In this document: piece after piece, positions 1 to 7,001 of the stretch | Numbering within the stretch: position 1 is the first letter of the stretch | Layout of the letters: every line of letters begins with the position of its first letter | Source: an uncultured Blautia sp. | GTDB lineage: Bacteria > Bacillota > Clostridia > Lachnospirales > Lachnospiraceae | Direction: 5' to 3' | Assembly (NCBI GenBank): GCA_900765525.1 | Contig: CAAFRY010000206.1 | Coordinates: 1-12,741, forward strand | Length of the DNA stretch: 12,741 nt | Made by a program: the position numbers and the translations under genes | The notes under the pieces: model-generated | Told to the model about the DNA's origin: nothing | The model's input: the letters and a program-made list of their open reading frames with translations, nothing else | Databases searched by the model: none

Positions 1-47
1 CGGGCGGTACGCTGATTGAAAGTAACGCAGCAGGACGCAAAATTTAA
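1..47 (+). CDS. Possible C-terminal end of a plus-strand gene (partial)
   Basis: One plus-strand frame is open from the left edge and ends at TAA (45-47), reading GGTLIESNAAGRKI, a composition that looks like ordinary protein. It is followed 35 bases later by a long hairpin with a T-rich tail on the same strand (83-140), as expected for a gene converging on the antiterminator gene. The fragment is only 14 codons, so no family can be named, and an open stretch this short can arise by chance; the neighbouring terminator is the main support. Confidence 0.4.
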   Translation, partial: GGTLIESNAAGRKI

Positions 48-82
48 CCTTTTCAACCATGTGTGCCCTTGTTCAGAGAGGG

Positions 83-140
83 TACCCTCAGTGTATAAAG
101 GGGCAAGTACTTTTACACTGAGGGTAGTATTTTTGCAATA
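83..140 (+). terminator. Intrinsic terminator, plus strand, between converging genes
   Basis: A perfect 13-base inverted repeat (TACCCTCAGTGTA at 83-95 against TACACTGAGGGTA at 114-126) extends by AAAG/CTTT with one bulged T, giving about 17 base pairs around a 9-base loop. On the plus strand it is followed by GTATTTTTGCAATATTTTTT, a T-rich tail, so it should terminate plus-strand transcripts. On the minus strand the base of the stem is followed by CCCTCTCTG with no T run, so it is at best a weak stop or 3' stabiliser for the antiterminator mRNA ending at 200. Confidence 0.75.
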
Positions 141-199
141 TTTTTTCACCCTATGCTGTTCCCGTTCATATCCTCTCGTGACAGTTCCAAAGCAGGTCA

Positions 200-1027
200 T
201 TATTCCTCCGATAAAATCCTCTGAATATGGATAGCCAGAAATCCTATCTCTTCTTTCTGAATTTCTTTTTTCAGCTGCTTTCCCATGTAACTGCAAACAG
301 CCTCTGCCGCTTCCCCGGCCTTGGGATATTTTTCGTATATATAATCATTCATATCCACCTTTAAAGGCTCTTCTCTGCGGGCTCTGGCAGCCATATAATA
401 AAGATGGCTCATCATACGGGCATAAGCCAGGGAGTTTTTAGAAATCCTCATAGAAAAATAGCCTTCGATAATGGAAATGCTTTCATCAATGATTCGGGTG
501 GTCTCCAGGGTTTCTCCCACCTGCTCCCCGGAAAGGCCAGCATGGATGTGAAGGGCAATAAATCCTGCCTCATCGTCAGAAATCTCACATCCCGCCATCT
601 CCTTGATAACCTCTTTGCCCTTCAGGGCCACCTGATATTCTCTGGAAAACAGCATTTGAATATCCTTGGTAAAGGGATTGGAAAACTGCATATTTTCCTT
701 GGCACGTTTGGCAGCCAAAGCGATATGGTCCGCCATAGGAAGAAGAATATCTGCATTTACCGCAGAAAATTCCTCTTGGGCCAGAGCAATAATCTTGCCC
801 GAGATTTCTAAGAAAACCGGAGAAATGGAATTTACCGCCTTTAAGGCAGACTGCTGCTTTCTCCTGGTAACCAGAGAATACACCTTGGCTCCTTTTATCG
901 GCTCAATCTGCTGGGTAGGCCGCTTTCCGAACCCGATACCGTTTCCCATCAAAATATATTCTCTTTTTGTTTCATTACTCAGCACCAGGATACTGTTATT
1001 GTTCAGCACCTTAATAATACGGTACAT
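200..1027 (-). CDS. BglG/LicT/GlcT-family PRD transcription antiterminator
   Basis: This 275-residue protein has the layout of PTS-controlled RNA-binding antiterminators. Residues 1-55 form the CAT RNA-binding domain (MYRIIKVLNNNSILV start, GIGFGKRP loop). PRD1 covers about 70-165 with H101 (ADHIALAAKR) and H160 (GFIALHIH). PRD2 covers about 175-275 with H208 (MMSHLYY) and H267 (GFLAIHIQ). All four conserved phosphorylatable histidines are present. In this family the dimer binds a RAT hairpin and blocks an overlapping terminator, and PTS phosphorylation of the PRDs sets activity. The start at 1027 is chosen over an upstream ATG at 1081 because AAAGGAGG (1035-1042) sits 7 bases before it and the CAT domain begins exactly there. 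It follows the PTS gene by 151 bases with no convincing terminator between, so co-transcription is likely. The RAT-like site in the PTS leader is its probable target. Closest by role to GlcT; LicT-type specificity is not excluded. Confidence 0.95.
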   Translation of the reverse strand: MYRIIKVLNNNSILVLSNETKREYILMGNGIGFGKRPTQQIEPIKGAKVYSLVTRRKQQSALKAVNSISPVFLEISGKIIALAQEEFSAVNADILLPMADHIALAAKRAKENMQFSNPFTKDIQMLFSREYQVALKGKEVIKEMAGCEISDDEAGFIALHIHAGLSGEQVGETLETTRIIDESISIIEGYFSMRISKNSLAYARMMSHLYYMAARARREEPLKVDMNDYIYEKYPKAGEAAEAVCSYMGKQLKKEIQKEEIGFLAIHIQRILSEE

Positions 1028-1042
1028 TCCATTCCCTCCTTT

Positions 1043-1069
1043 GCCGGGCCTATTTTCGGTACCCGGCCC
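1043..1069 (-). other. GC-rich hairpin abutting the antiterminator RBS
   Basis: On the minus strand GCCGGG (1062-1067) can pair with CCCGGC (1043-1048) around a loop of about 13 bases; an alternative GGGCC/GGCCC pairing competes. The 3' foot of the stem touches the AAAGGAGG ribosome binding site (1035-1042) without covering it. It has no T run and is not a terminator. It may affect translation or mRNA stability, or mean nothing. Confidence 0.4.
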
Positions 1070-1178
1070 TTTTCCCGCCAAACCAAATACAATCTGCTTA
1101 CTTTGTTGCTTCTGCCTTTTATCCCTGGCTGCAGTAAGCCAAACAGTCCTTCTTTTATCTTATGCTTTCAGCAGCCCC

Positions 1179-3476
1179 TTAAGAATAGCTGACAATCTCT
1201 GCAATTGCTTCCAGAGGGGAAATCTCTCCCTCAGCCTTCATTACAATCTCTTCTCCCTCTTCCAGGCTGGTGAAAACTCCGATACAGTCATGGGATTTGG
1301 CATGCTCTTTTATATATTCTATATCAAACTCCATAAGCTTGTCACCCCTTTTTACCATATCTCCGTCCTGAACAAAAACTTTAAAGCCCTGTCCTTCCAG
1401 CTTCACCGTATCCACACCGATATGCAGGAGATATTCCATTCCATCAGGCGTCTGAAGGCCAATGGCATGCTTGGTAGGAAATACAAAGCTTACCTGGCAG
1501 TCCTCCGGCGCATAGGCTGCACCCTCTTCCGGAATAACCATATAACCATCGCCCATCATTTTTTCCGCAAAGGCCTCATCTGGAACTTCGGTGATTGAGG
1601 CTGCTTTTCCTTTAAAGGGTGAATAAAGAACCTTCTTCACCTTTCTGCCTCCCTGCTGGCTGCTCTGTCCTGCCTCACTGTCAGATACACCGGTTGTGCC
1701 GCTCTGTCCTGCTTCAGAACCTGCCTTGTCAGCTACAATGTTTTGCCCTGCTTCGAAACCTGTCACGCCGCCCTGTCCTGCTTCCGGTTTTGCTTCTGCA
1801 GCAGCGTCCGGACCTGAAATTTCCTGATTCTCTGCAGGAGGCTCTGTCTCCTCCTGGGTGGCATGAGCCAGGTATTCCTCCAGATTAGATTTCACTACAG
1901 CAACAGCCGGGCCGTAAATAACCTGTATATTCTTTCCTTTCCGCAAAATACCGGATGGACCGGTCTGCCTGAGAATGGCCTCGTTAACCTTATCCGGATT
2001 CACAACCCCGCATCTCAGCCTTGTGGCACAGCAGTCCACATCAGAAATATTATTTTTACCGCCCAGTCCCATGGCGATAAGACGACTCTTTTCATCTCCG
2101 GAATTTGCAGCTTCTTCCTGCTGTCCTCCCTGCTGGCGGGCTTTATAGTCAGCTTTTGTGAAAAGCTTGGTTTCCTCTGTATCCTCTCTTCCCGGCGTTT
2201 TCAGATTCAGCTTTTTAATCAGCACTGTAAAGATAACATAGTAAAGAATAAAATAAATAATTCCTGCCGGAATAATGCGCAGCCAGCTTGTCTTTTCATT
2301 TCCCTGTAAAATACCGAAAATAAGTAAATCAATAAAACCGCCGGAAAACGTAAGTCCTACTGCCACATTAAGTATATGGGCAATCATGTAAGCCGCTCCT
2401 GCCAGAATCACCTGAACCACAAAAAGAATAGGCGCCACAAACAGGAAAGAAAATTCCAATGGCTCGGTAATTCCTGTCAGCATACAGGTAAGCGCTGCAG
2501 AAAGCAGCAATCCGCCTGCCTGTTTCTTCTTCTCCGGTTTCGCACAGCGATACATAGCCAGGGCTGCTCCCGGAAGACCGAAAATCATAAAAATAAACTC
2601 GCCGGAAAAATACCGGGTAGCATCTGCACTGAAATGAACGGTGCTTGGGTCTGCCAGCTGGGCAAAGAAAATATTCTGGCCGCCCTGAATCAACTGGCCG
2701 CCTACCTCCATGGTTCCTCCCACAGCCGTCTGCCAGAAGGGCAGATAGAATACATGGTGGAGTCCGAAAGGTATCAGGGCTCTCTTGATAATACCGAAAA
2801 TCAGGGTTCCCGCATATCCGGTTCCTGTTACCAGTCCTCCTAATGCGTAAATGCCGTTCTGGACCACCGGCCAGGCAAAATACATACCTATTCCTACCAG
2901 CAGGTACACCACTGTGGAAATAATAGGCACAAATCTGGAACCTCCGAAAAAGGACAGGGCATTAGGCAGCTGGATTTTATAAAAACGGTTATGAAGAGCC
3001 GCTACCCCAAGTCCTACAATAATACCTCCAAACACACCCATCTGCAGGGTCTGCATCCCGCAGACATTGGCAATGGTGCCTTCCAGTACCGAAGAGTCAA
3101 TAGTACCGTCTGCCAGTACCTTTCCCTGTACCTGCAAAACAGCATTGATGGTGGTATGCATGACAAAGAAGGAAATCATAGCAGACAGAGCCGCTACCTC
3201 TTTCTCCTTTTTTGCCATACCGATAGCCACACCAACAGCAAAAATCAAGGGCAAGTTATCAAAAATAACGCTTCCCGCCTTACTCATGATGGTCAAAAGG
3301 GCGTTGAGTAAAGTTCCGTCTCCCAAGACGCCCTCCAGGCCATAAGTCTCAATGGTAGTGGCATTGGTCAGGGAGCTTCCGATTCCCAGAAGCAGTCCCG
3401 CTACCGGCAAAATCGCAATGGGGAGCATGAAGCTGCGTCCCACTCTCTGCAATACGCCAAAAATCTTGTCTTTCAT
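1179..3476 (-). CDS. Glucose-family PTS permease, fused EIICBA
   Basis: This 765-residue membrane protein should import and phosphorylate a hexose, probably glucose or a related sugar such as N-acetylglucosamine. EIIC (about 1-430) is hydrophobic, with the substrate-region motif RALIPFGLHHVFYLPFW (232-248) and GITEP (335-339). EIIB (about 460-540) carries NISDVDCCATRLR, with C483 of C-x-T-R-L as phosphocysteine. EIIA (about 615-765) has PTKHAIG (H670) and LLHIGVDTV with phosphohistidine H685. EIIB and EIIA are joined by a flexible linker of about 70 residues with four EAGQ motifs at 565, 575, 588 and 601. Carrying its own EIIA, it needs only general HPr and enzyme I. The start at 3476 has AAAGGAG (3484-3490) 7 bases upstream and fits the family N-terminus. 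An open frame reaching 3593 runs through the leader terminator and is not real. Control is by the promoter at 3661-3689 and the RAT/terminator at 3540-3630. The exact sugar cannot be told from sequence. Confidence 0.95.
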   Translation of the reverse strand: MKDKIFGVLQRVGRSFMLPIAILPVAGLLLGIGSSLTNATTIETYGLEGVLGDGTLLNALLTIMSKAGSVIFDNLPLIFAVGVAIGMAKKEKEVAALSAMISFFVMHTTINAVLQVQGKVLADGTIDSSVLEGTIANVCGMQTLQMGVFGGIIVGLGVAALHNRFYKIQLPNALSFFGGSRFVPIISTVVYLLVGIGMYFAWPVVQNGIYALGGLVTGTGYAGTLIFGIIKRALIPFGLHHVFYLPFWQTAVGGTMEVGGQLIQGGQNIFFAQLADPSTVHFSADATRYFSGEFIFMIFGLPGAALAMYRCAKPEKKKQAGGLLLSAALTCMLTGITEPLEFSFLFVAPILFVVQVILAGAAYMIAHILNVAVGLTFSGGFIDLLIFGILQGNEKTSWLRIIPAGIIYFILYYVIFTVLIKKLNLKTPGREDTEETKLFTKADYKARQQGGQQEEAANSGDEKSRLIAMGLGGKNNISDVDCCATRLRCGVVNPDKVNEAILRQTGPSGILRKGKNIQVIYGPAVAVVKSNLEEYLAHATQEETEPPAENQEISGPDAAAEAKPEAGQGGVTGFEAGQNIVADKAGSEAGQSGTTGVSDSEAGQSSQQGGRKVKKVLYSPFKGKAASITEVPDEAFAEKMMGDGYMVIPEEGAAYAPEDCQVSFVFPTKHAIGLQTPDGMEYLLHIGVDTVKLEGQGFKVFVQDGDMVKRGDKLMEFDIEYIKEHAKSHDCIGVFTSLEEGEEIVMKAEGEISPLEAIAEIVSYS
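1660..1800 (-). repeat. Imperfect repeats encoding EAGQ linker motifs
   Basis: Within the PTS gene the block CTGTCCTGCNTC (plus-strand reading, with small changes) occurs four times, encoding EAGQ at protein positions 565, 575, 588 and 601, separated by 10, 13 and 13 residues. The surrounding residues are Gly, Ser, Thr, Ala and Gln rich, as in Q-linkers between PTS domains. The unit looks like an in-frame tandem expansion within the EIIB-EIIA linker. Confidence 0.7.
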
Positions 3477-3539
3477 TCCTTTTCTCCTTTCGCAGGGAAA
3501 TACAGGCCCTGAAACAAAGCATATGTGCCTGCTGCTGTG

Positions 3540-3611
3540 AAAAAGAAAAAGACATAAACCATTCTGTCTGTCATATTCCCTGGAATATAACAAAAACAGA
3601 TAGTTTATGCC
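3540..3611 (-). terminator. Conditional leader terminator of the PTS gene
   Basis: On the minus strand GGCATAAAC (3603-3611) and the following TATCTGT pair with ACAGA...AATGGTTTATGTC (about 3551-3567), giving some 16 pairs including wobbles and one bulge. An inner GTTATATTCC / GGAATATGAC stem (about 3570-3591) closes a 2-base loop. The base is followed by TTTTTCTTTTT. This is a strong intrinsic terminator about 65 bases before the PTS start codon. Its 5' arm overlaps the RAT-like element, so the two folds exclude each other. Confidence 0.85.
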
Positions 3612-3630
3612 TTTTCAGTTACACACTATC
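3599..3630 (-). promoter_or_regulatory. RAT-like ribonucleic antiterminator site
   Basis: The minus strand reads GATAGTGTGTAACTG, then AAAA, then GGCATAAACTATC. GATAGT and ACTATC form the outer stem, and the inner GTAACTG and GGCA match the GTTACTG / AGGCA hallmarks of RATs bound by SacY/LicT/GlcT proteins, with one base changed in the first half. It shares its 3' half with the 5' arm of the terminator at 3540-3611, the arrangement these antiterminators need. The gene for a matching protein lies at 200-1027. Binding specificity is inferred. Confidence 0.8.
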
Positions 3631-3660
3631 CTGTATTATCCGCTCTTTTCTTATAGGAGC

Positions 3661-3689
3661 ATTATATCTATATGCCCCTGTTTCGTCAA
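3661..3689 (-). promoter_or_regulatory. Sigma-A-type promoter of the PTS-antiterminator operon
   Basis: On the minus strand TTGACG (3684-3689) and TATAAT (3661-3666) are separated by exactly 17 bases, near consensus for the housekeeping sigma factor. Transcription should begin near 3654, giving a leader of about 178 bases before the PTS start codon, enough to hold the RAT and terminator. I saw no clear CcpA cre site nearby. Confidence 0.85.
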
Positions 3690-3724
3690 TGCACAGATTC
3701 TACAGAAAATTCAGGTCAATTCTG

Positions 3725-3749
3725 GTAAAAGCCTACAAAAGCTTTTTAC
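3725..3749 (-). terminator. Weak hairpin at the end of the pyrH-rseP operon
   Basis: GTAAAAAGC and GCTTTTAC pair with one bulged A around an 8-base loop, starting inside the rseP stop codon. The stem is AT-rich and is followed by CCAGAATTG, with no T tail, so it is poor as a terminator. Readthrough would pass the PTS promoter and enter the PTS leader. Confidence 0.3.
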
Positions 3750-5032
3750 AGCCGCCGTATATCATTGAACATAACAAAAACCATCAACAGCATAAGAAGC
3801 ACAAACCCTGCAAAGTGTATCATACCTTCTACATTAGGATTCATTCTCTTTCTCCGGACTGCTTCCACCAGAAGGAACACCAGACGTCCTCCATCCAAAG
3901 CCGGAATGGGAAGCAGATTCATCACGCCCAGATTGGCAGACAGCAGAATAGCCCAATAAAGCATCTGCATCCAGACCATCACCGTGCCTTCTGTTTTGGC
4001 CTCCTCATAGGAATCACCTATAACGTCAATGATTCCCACCGGACCGGACAAATCATTAACGGTAAACTGTCCCTTGACCAGCATGACCAGACTCTCCACA
4101 GTGCTGGAAATCCAGTATCTCACCTCTACGGCACTGTATTTCAGAACCCCAAGGAAATTTGTCTTCTCCCGGTAAATGTTATAAGCAAAGCCCATACTCA
4201 CCTGCTTGGTCATACGGGGTGCTGCGGTAATCTGCTGCACATCGCCGTTTCGCTCAATCCCCAGAGTAATTTCCGAGCCGTCCAGCGGATGCTCCTGAAG
4301 ATAATCCTGAAGCTCCTGACTGGTGTTTATATCCACACCATTAATCTGACGGATAATATCTCCCGCCTGGACCCCGGCATCCAGCATGGCGCTGTTTAGC
4401 ATAACCTGAGTAATCTCCGGCTCCTGCTGAGGCTCTGAGGTATAATAAAATCCCAAAAGGTATTGGGTCTGGCTGTCTGCTTTATAGGAAATGTCCTGCT
4501 TCTTGCCGTCTCGTTCCACAGTCATTGAAATTTCTTCCTCTGACAAAGGATGGAGGGTCAGATAAAGCTCTAAATCCCGGCCAATGGAAATATTCCTTCC
4601 CTGGAATTCTGTTATTACATCTCCCTCCCGCAGTCCTGCCTGGTAAGCTGCAGAATCCTCTTCCACCAGCAAAACCTCCGCCGGGTCATAGCCAATGACA
4701 CTGGTGATAATCATAGCAAACACAAAAGCCAGAATAAAATTAAAAATAGGACCTGCCGCAATCACTGATATTCTGGCCCACACTGAAGCCCGGTTAAAGG
4801 AACCCTCGCTGCTGTCCTCGTCATCCTCTCCCAGCATCATACAGGAGCCGCCAATAGGAAAAAGCTTCAGGGAATACCTGGTGCCGCCTCTTTCCAGAGA
4901 GAAAAGTCTGGGGCCCATGCCCAGAGAAAACTCTGTCACTTCTATGCCGTTTCTCTTGGCCAGAAGAAAATGTCCCAGCTCATGAAAAATGACAATTACC
5001 GAAAATACCAGTATTGCTATAATGAATTTCAA
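3746..5032 (-). CDS. rseP: RseP-family site-2 zinc metalloprotease
   Basis: This intramembrane protease (428 residues from the chosen start) cleaves membrane-anchored substrates, classically anti-sigma factors after a first cut, and in some bacteria signal-peptide remnants. The HELGH zinc motif is at 17-21 in the first membrane segment, with E18 catalytic. Two PDZ domains follow (about 114-180 and 204-270), each with a GxxxGDxI-type binding loop (AGLREGDVI, AGVQAGDII). NLLPIPALDGGRL supplies the third zinc ligand, D380, and two further membrane segments close the protein. The start is the decision to note: no ATG fits. A TTG at 5030-5032, one base past the dxr stop, gives the expected MKFIIAIL start, with AGGTGG four bases before it. 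A second TTG at 5050 would add six residues but has its AAAGGA directly abutting. Last gene of the operon. The substrate here is unknown. Confidence 0.95.
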   Translation of the reverse strand: MKFIIAILVFSVIVIFHELGHFLLAKRNGIEVTEFSLGMGPRLFSLERGGTRYSLKLFPIGGSCMMLGEDDEDSSEGSFNRASVWARISVIAAGPIFNFILAFVFAMIITSVIGYDPAEVLLVEEDSAAYQAGLREGDVITEFQGRNISIGRDLELYLTLHPLSEEEISMTVERDGKKQDISYKADSQTQYLLGFYYTSEPQQEPEITQVMLNSAMLDAGVQAGDIIRQINGVDINTSQELQDYLQEHPLDGSEITLGIERNGDVQQITAAPRMTKQVSMGFAYNIYREKTNFLGVLKYSAVEVRYWISSTVESLVMLVKGQFTVNDLSGPVGIIDVIGDSYEEAKTEGTVMVWMQMLYWAILLSANLGVMNLLPIPALDGGRLVFLLVEAVRRKRMNPNVEGMIHFAGFVLLMLLMVFVMFNDIRRL

Positions 5033-5033
5033 T

Positions 5034-6176
5034 TTACCACCTGCTTTCAATCCTTTTGTATACGTCCTGCTGAATCCTTAAAATCTCTTCCACATCTGGA
5101 TTGGAAACCACTTTATGTCTTTCCATCTCTTCCTCAATAATTCTGTAAATGTCCAAAAATCCTATTTTTCTGCTCAAAAACAAAGCCACAGCCTTCTCGT
5201 TAGCCGCATTAAACACTGTTGGCATGGACCCTCCAATCCTGGAAGCCTCCATAGCCAGAGGAAGTCCCTTGAAGGTTTCCATATCCGGAGCTTCAAAGGT
5301 TATGCTTCCCAGCTTTGTAAAATCCAAACGTTCCCCTTCCAAGAATTTTCTTTTTCCCCTGTACAGAGCATACTGGATAGGCAGCCGCATATCCGGTGTG
5401 CCAAGCTGAGCTATGATACTGCCGTCTGTAAATTCTACCATGGAGTGAATCACACTCTGGGGCTGGACCACCACCTGGATTCTGTCTAAATCCACGCCAA
5501 ACAGCCATTTTGCCTCCATAACTTCCAGTCCCTTATTTACCAGAGTAGCAGAGTCAATGGTAATTTTCTGACCCATGGCCCAGTTGGGATGCTTCAGAGC
5601 GTCTTCCACCTGTATGTTTGTCAGATTCTCTGTTCTTTTTCCTCGGAAAGGACCCCCGGAAGCTGTAATAAGCAGCTTGTGGATGGTTTTTCCTTCTTCT
5701 CCTTTCAGGCATTGGAAAATAGCGCTGTGTTCACTGTCCACAGGATAAATCTCCACACCCTTCTCTTTAGCCAGAGGCATGATAATGTGCCCTGCTGTCA
5801 CCAGGGTTTCCTTATTTGCCAGGGCTATATCCTTTCCGGCCCGGATAGCGTCCACCGTAGGCTGGATTCCAATCATGCCCACAATAGCCGTAACCAAAAT
5901 CTGAGATTCCTCCATAATGGCCAGCTCTCTCAGACCTTCCATACCACCAACAACCCGGCAGTCTGTGTCCTTCACCCGCTCCTGCAGCTCTCTTGCCTTA
6001 TCCGGATTCCCCACTGCAGCCAGCTTAGGAGAAAACCGGCGAATCTGTTTTTCTAACAAATCTATATTATTTCCGGCTCCCAGTCCCACTACCTGAAGGT
6101 CCTGGTTTCTGCTTACAATATCCAGGGTCTGCGTTCCGATAGAACCGGTGGAGCCCAATACTGCAATCTTTGTCAT
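5034..6176 (-). CDS. dxr: 1-deoxy-D-xylulose 5-phosphate reductoisomerase
   Basis: This 380-residue cytosolic enzyme converts DXP to 2-C-methyl-D-erythritol 4-phosphate with NADPH, the first committed step of the MEP isoprenoid pathway. The NADPH loop GSTGSIG is at 8-14 and NKETLV at 121-126. Metal ligands are D147 and E149 (PVDSEH) and E218 (GLEVMEA); HPNW (196-199) and TASGGPFR (171-178) belong to the active-site and flexible-loop region. Length is normal. AAAGGAGAG precedes the ATG and overlaps the cdsA stop, 12 bases upstream. Its product feeds IPP and FPP, the substrates of UppS two genes upstream, so the operon joins precursor supply to carrier-lipid synthesis. The short name ispC is also used. 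Confidence 0.98.
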   Translation of the reverse strand: MTKIAVLGSTGSIGTQTLDIVSRNQDLQVVGLGAGNNIDLLEKQIRRFSPKLAAVGNPDKARELQERVKDTDCRVVGGMEGLRELAIMEESQILVTAIVGMIGIQPTVDAIRAGKDIALANKETLVTAGHIIMPLAKEKGVEIYPVDSEHSAIFQCLKGEEGKTIHKLLITASGGPFRGKRTENLTNIQVEDALKHPNWAMGQKITIDSATLVNKGLEVMEAKWLFGVDLDRIQVVVQPQSVIHSMVEFTDGSIIAQLGTPDMRLPIQYALYRGKRKFLEGERLDFTKLGSITFEAPDMETFKGLPLAMEASRIGGSMPTVFNAANEKAVALFLSRKIGFLDIYRIIEEEMERHKVVSNPDVEEILRIQQDVYKRIESRW

Positions 6177-6188
6177 GTTATCTCTCCT

Positions 6189-7001
6189 TTAAATCAGTAC
6201 AGTCGCAAGGAAATAAATAAAGGGGGCTGTGAAAATCACGCTGTCAAACCGGTCCAGGATTCCTCCATGCCCCGGGATGAGATGGCCATAATCCTTAATT
6301 TCCTTGTTTCGCTTAATAGCGGAAGCAGCCAAATCTCCTACTATGGAAATCAGCGCTCCAATGGCGCAGATAACCCCGTATAGAAGCGGCGTATGTCCCT
6401 GGGCAGAATTTATACTTCCAATCAACAAGGCATAAAGGCAACCTAAAAGAGCAGCCCCCGCTACGCCTCCCACAGCTCCCTCTATGGACTTTTTGGGGCT
6501 TAAAACCGGAGCCATTTTATGCTTTCCTATCAGTCTGCCCACGCAGTAAGCGCAGGTATCGCTGCCCCAGGAGCTTAGGAAAATCAGACCTACCAGCCAG
6601 GCTCCTCCCTCCAGGTTTCTGGTCTTAAAAATATAAGACAGCATCACCGCCACATAGACAATGGCGAACAATGCCGCCATAATCTGCTCCGCCTTGTATT
6701 TTGGATAAGTAAACACATAGACACAGAGAATCAGCACCAGGCCAAAAAGAAGGATTACCATGGATAATTCTTCCGTTTGTTTCCATAACAGAGACAGATA
6801 ATATCCCACAGCTCCCACATAGCCGCTGATTTCCAGAGGGCCGAAGCCTTTTTCCCGGACTCCCATGGCCCGGTACAGTTCACTCATGCCGATAAGGGAA
6901 ACGCACAGCAGCACGGTAAACAGCACCGCTCCTCCCGCTGCAATAGACGCAGCGGCAATAATTACAAGAATAATTCCGCTGAAAAGTCTTGTCCAGAACA
7001 T
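6189..7001 (-). CDS. cdsA: Phosphatidate cytidylyltransferase (CDP-diglyceride synthase)
   Basis: This 270-residue integral membrane enzyme makes CDP-diacylglycerol from phosphatidic acid and CTP, the branch point for phosphatidylglycerol and cardiolipin. About eight hydrophobic segments are visible. The family signature spans S227 to D253 near the C-terminus, including SAIKRNKEIKD, then PGHGGILDRFD with the conserved catalytic aspartates. SSWGSDTCAYCVGR (143-156) and LSPKKSIEGAVGG (167-179) are further conserved blocks. Its ATG follows the uppS TAA with no gap, and its GGAGG lies inside the end of uppS, so translation is probably coupled. Confidence 0.98.
   Translation of the reverse strand: MFWTRLFSGIILVIIAAASIAAGGAVLFTVLLCVSLIGMSELYRAMGVREKGFGPLEISGYVGAVGYYLSLLWKQTEELSMVILLFGLVLILCVYVFTYPKYKAEQIMAALFAIVYVAVMLSYIFKTRNLEGGAWLVGLIFLSSWGSDTCAYCVGRLIGKHKMAPVLSPKKSIEGAVGGVAGAALLGCLYALLIGSINSAQGHTPLLYGVICAIGALISIVGDLAASAIKRNKEIKDYGHLIPGHGGILDRFDSVIFTAPFIYFLATVLI

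Noticed and set aside
1028..1081. An N-terminal extension of the antiterminator to 1081
   Set aside because: The added 18 residues are Gly, Pro and Lys rich, encoded by the GC-rich hairpin and the ribosome site itself; CAT domains start at MYRIIKVLNN.
666..1598. A 310-codon open frame on the plus strand across the antiterminator and PTS genes
   Set aside because: It is antisense to two well-recognised genes, resembles no protein family and crosses the noncoding gap between them; the minus-strand proteins are complete with all motifs.
1660..1800. The repeated CTGTCCTGC units as a CRISPR-like array
   Set aside because: Units are short, irregularly spaced and in frame inside the PTS gene, encoding a linker.
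3477..3593. An N-terminal extension of the PTS protein to 3593
   Set aside because: It would be translated through the leader terminator, shows no similarity to the family, and the ATG at 3476 has an ideal ribosome site and the expected N-terminus.
3689..4399. A 236-codon plus-strand open frame opposite rseP
   Set aside because: Composition is rich in His, Asn and Gln as expected from the complement of a coding strand, there is no ribosome site, and rseP is intact on the other strand.
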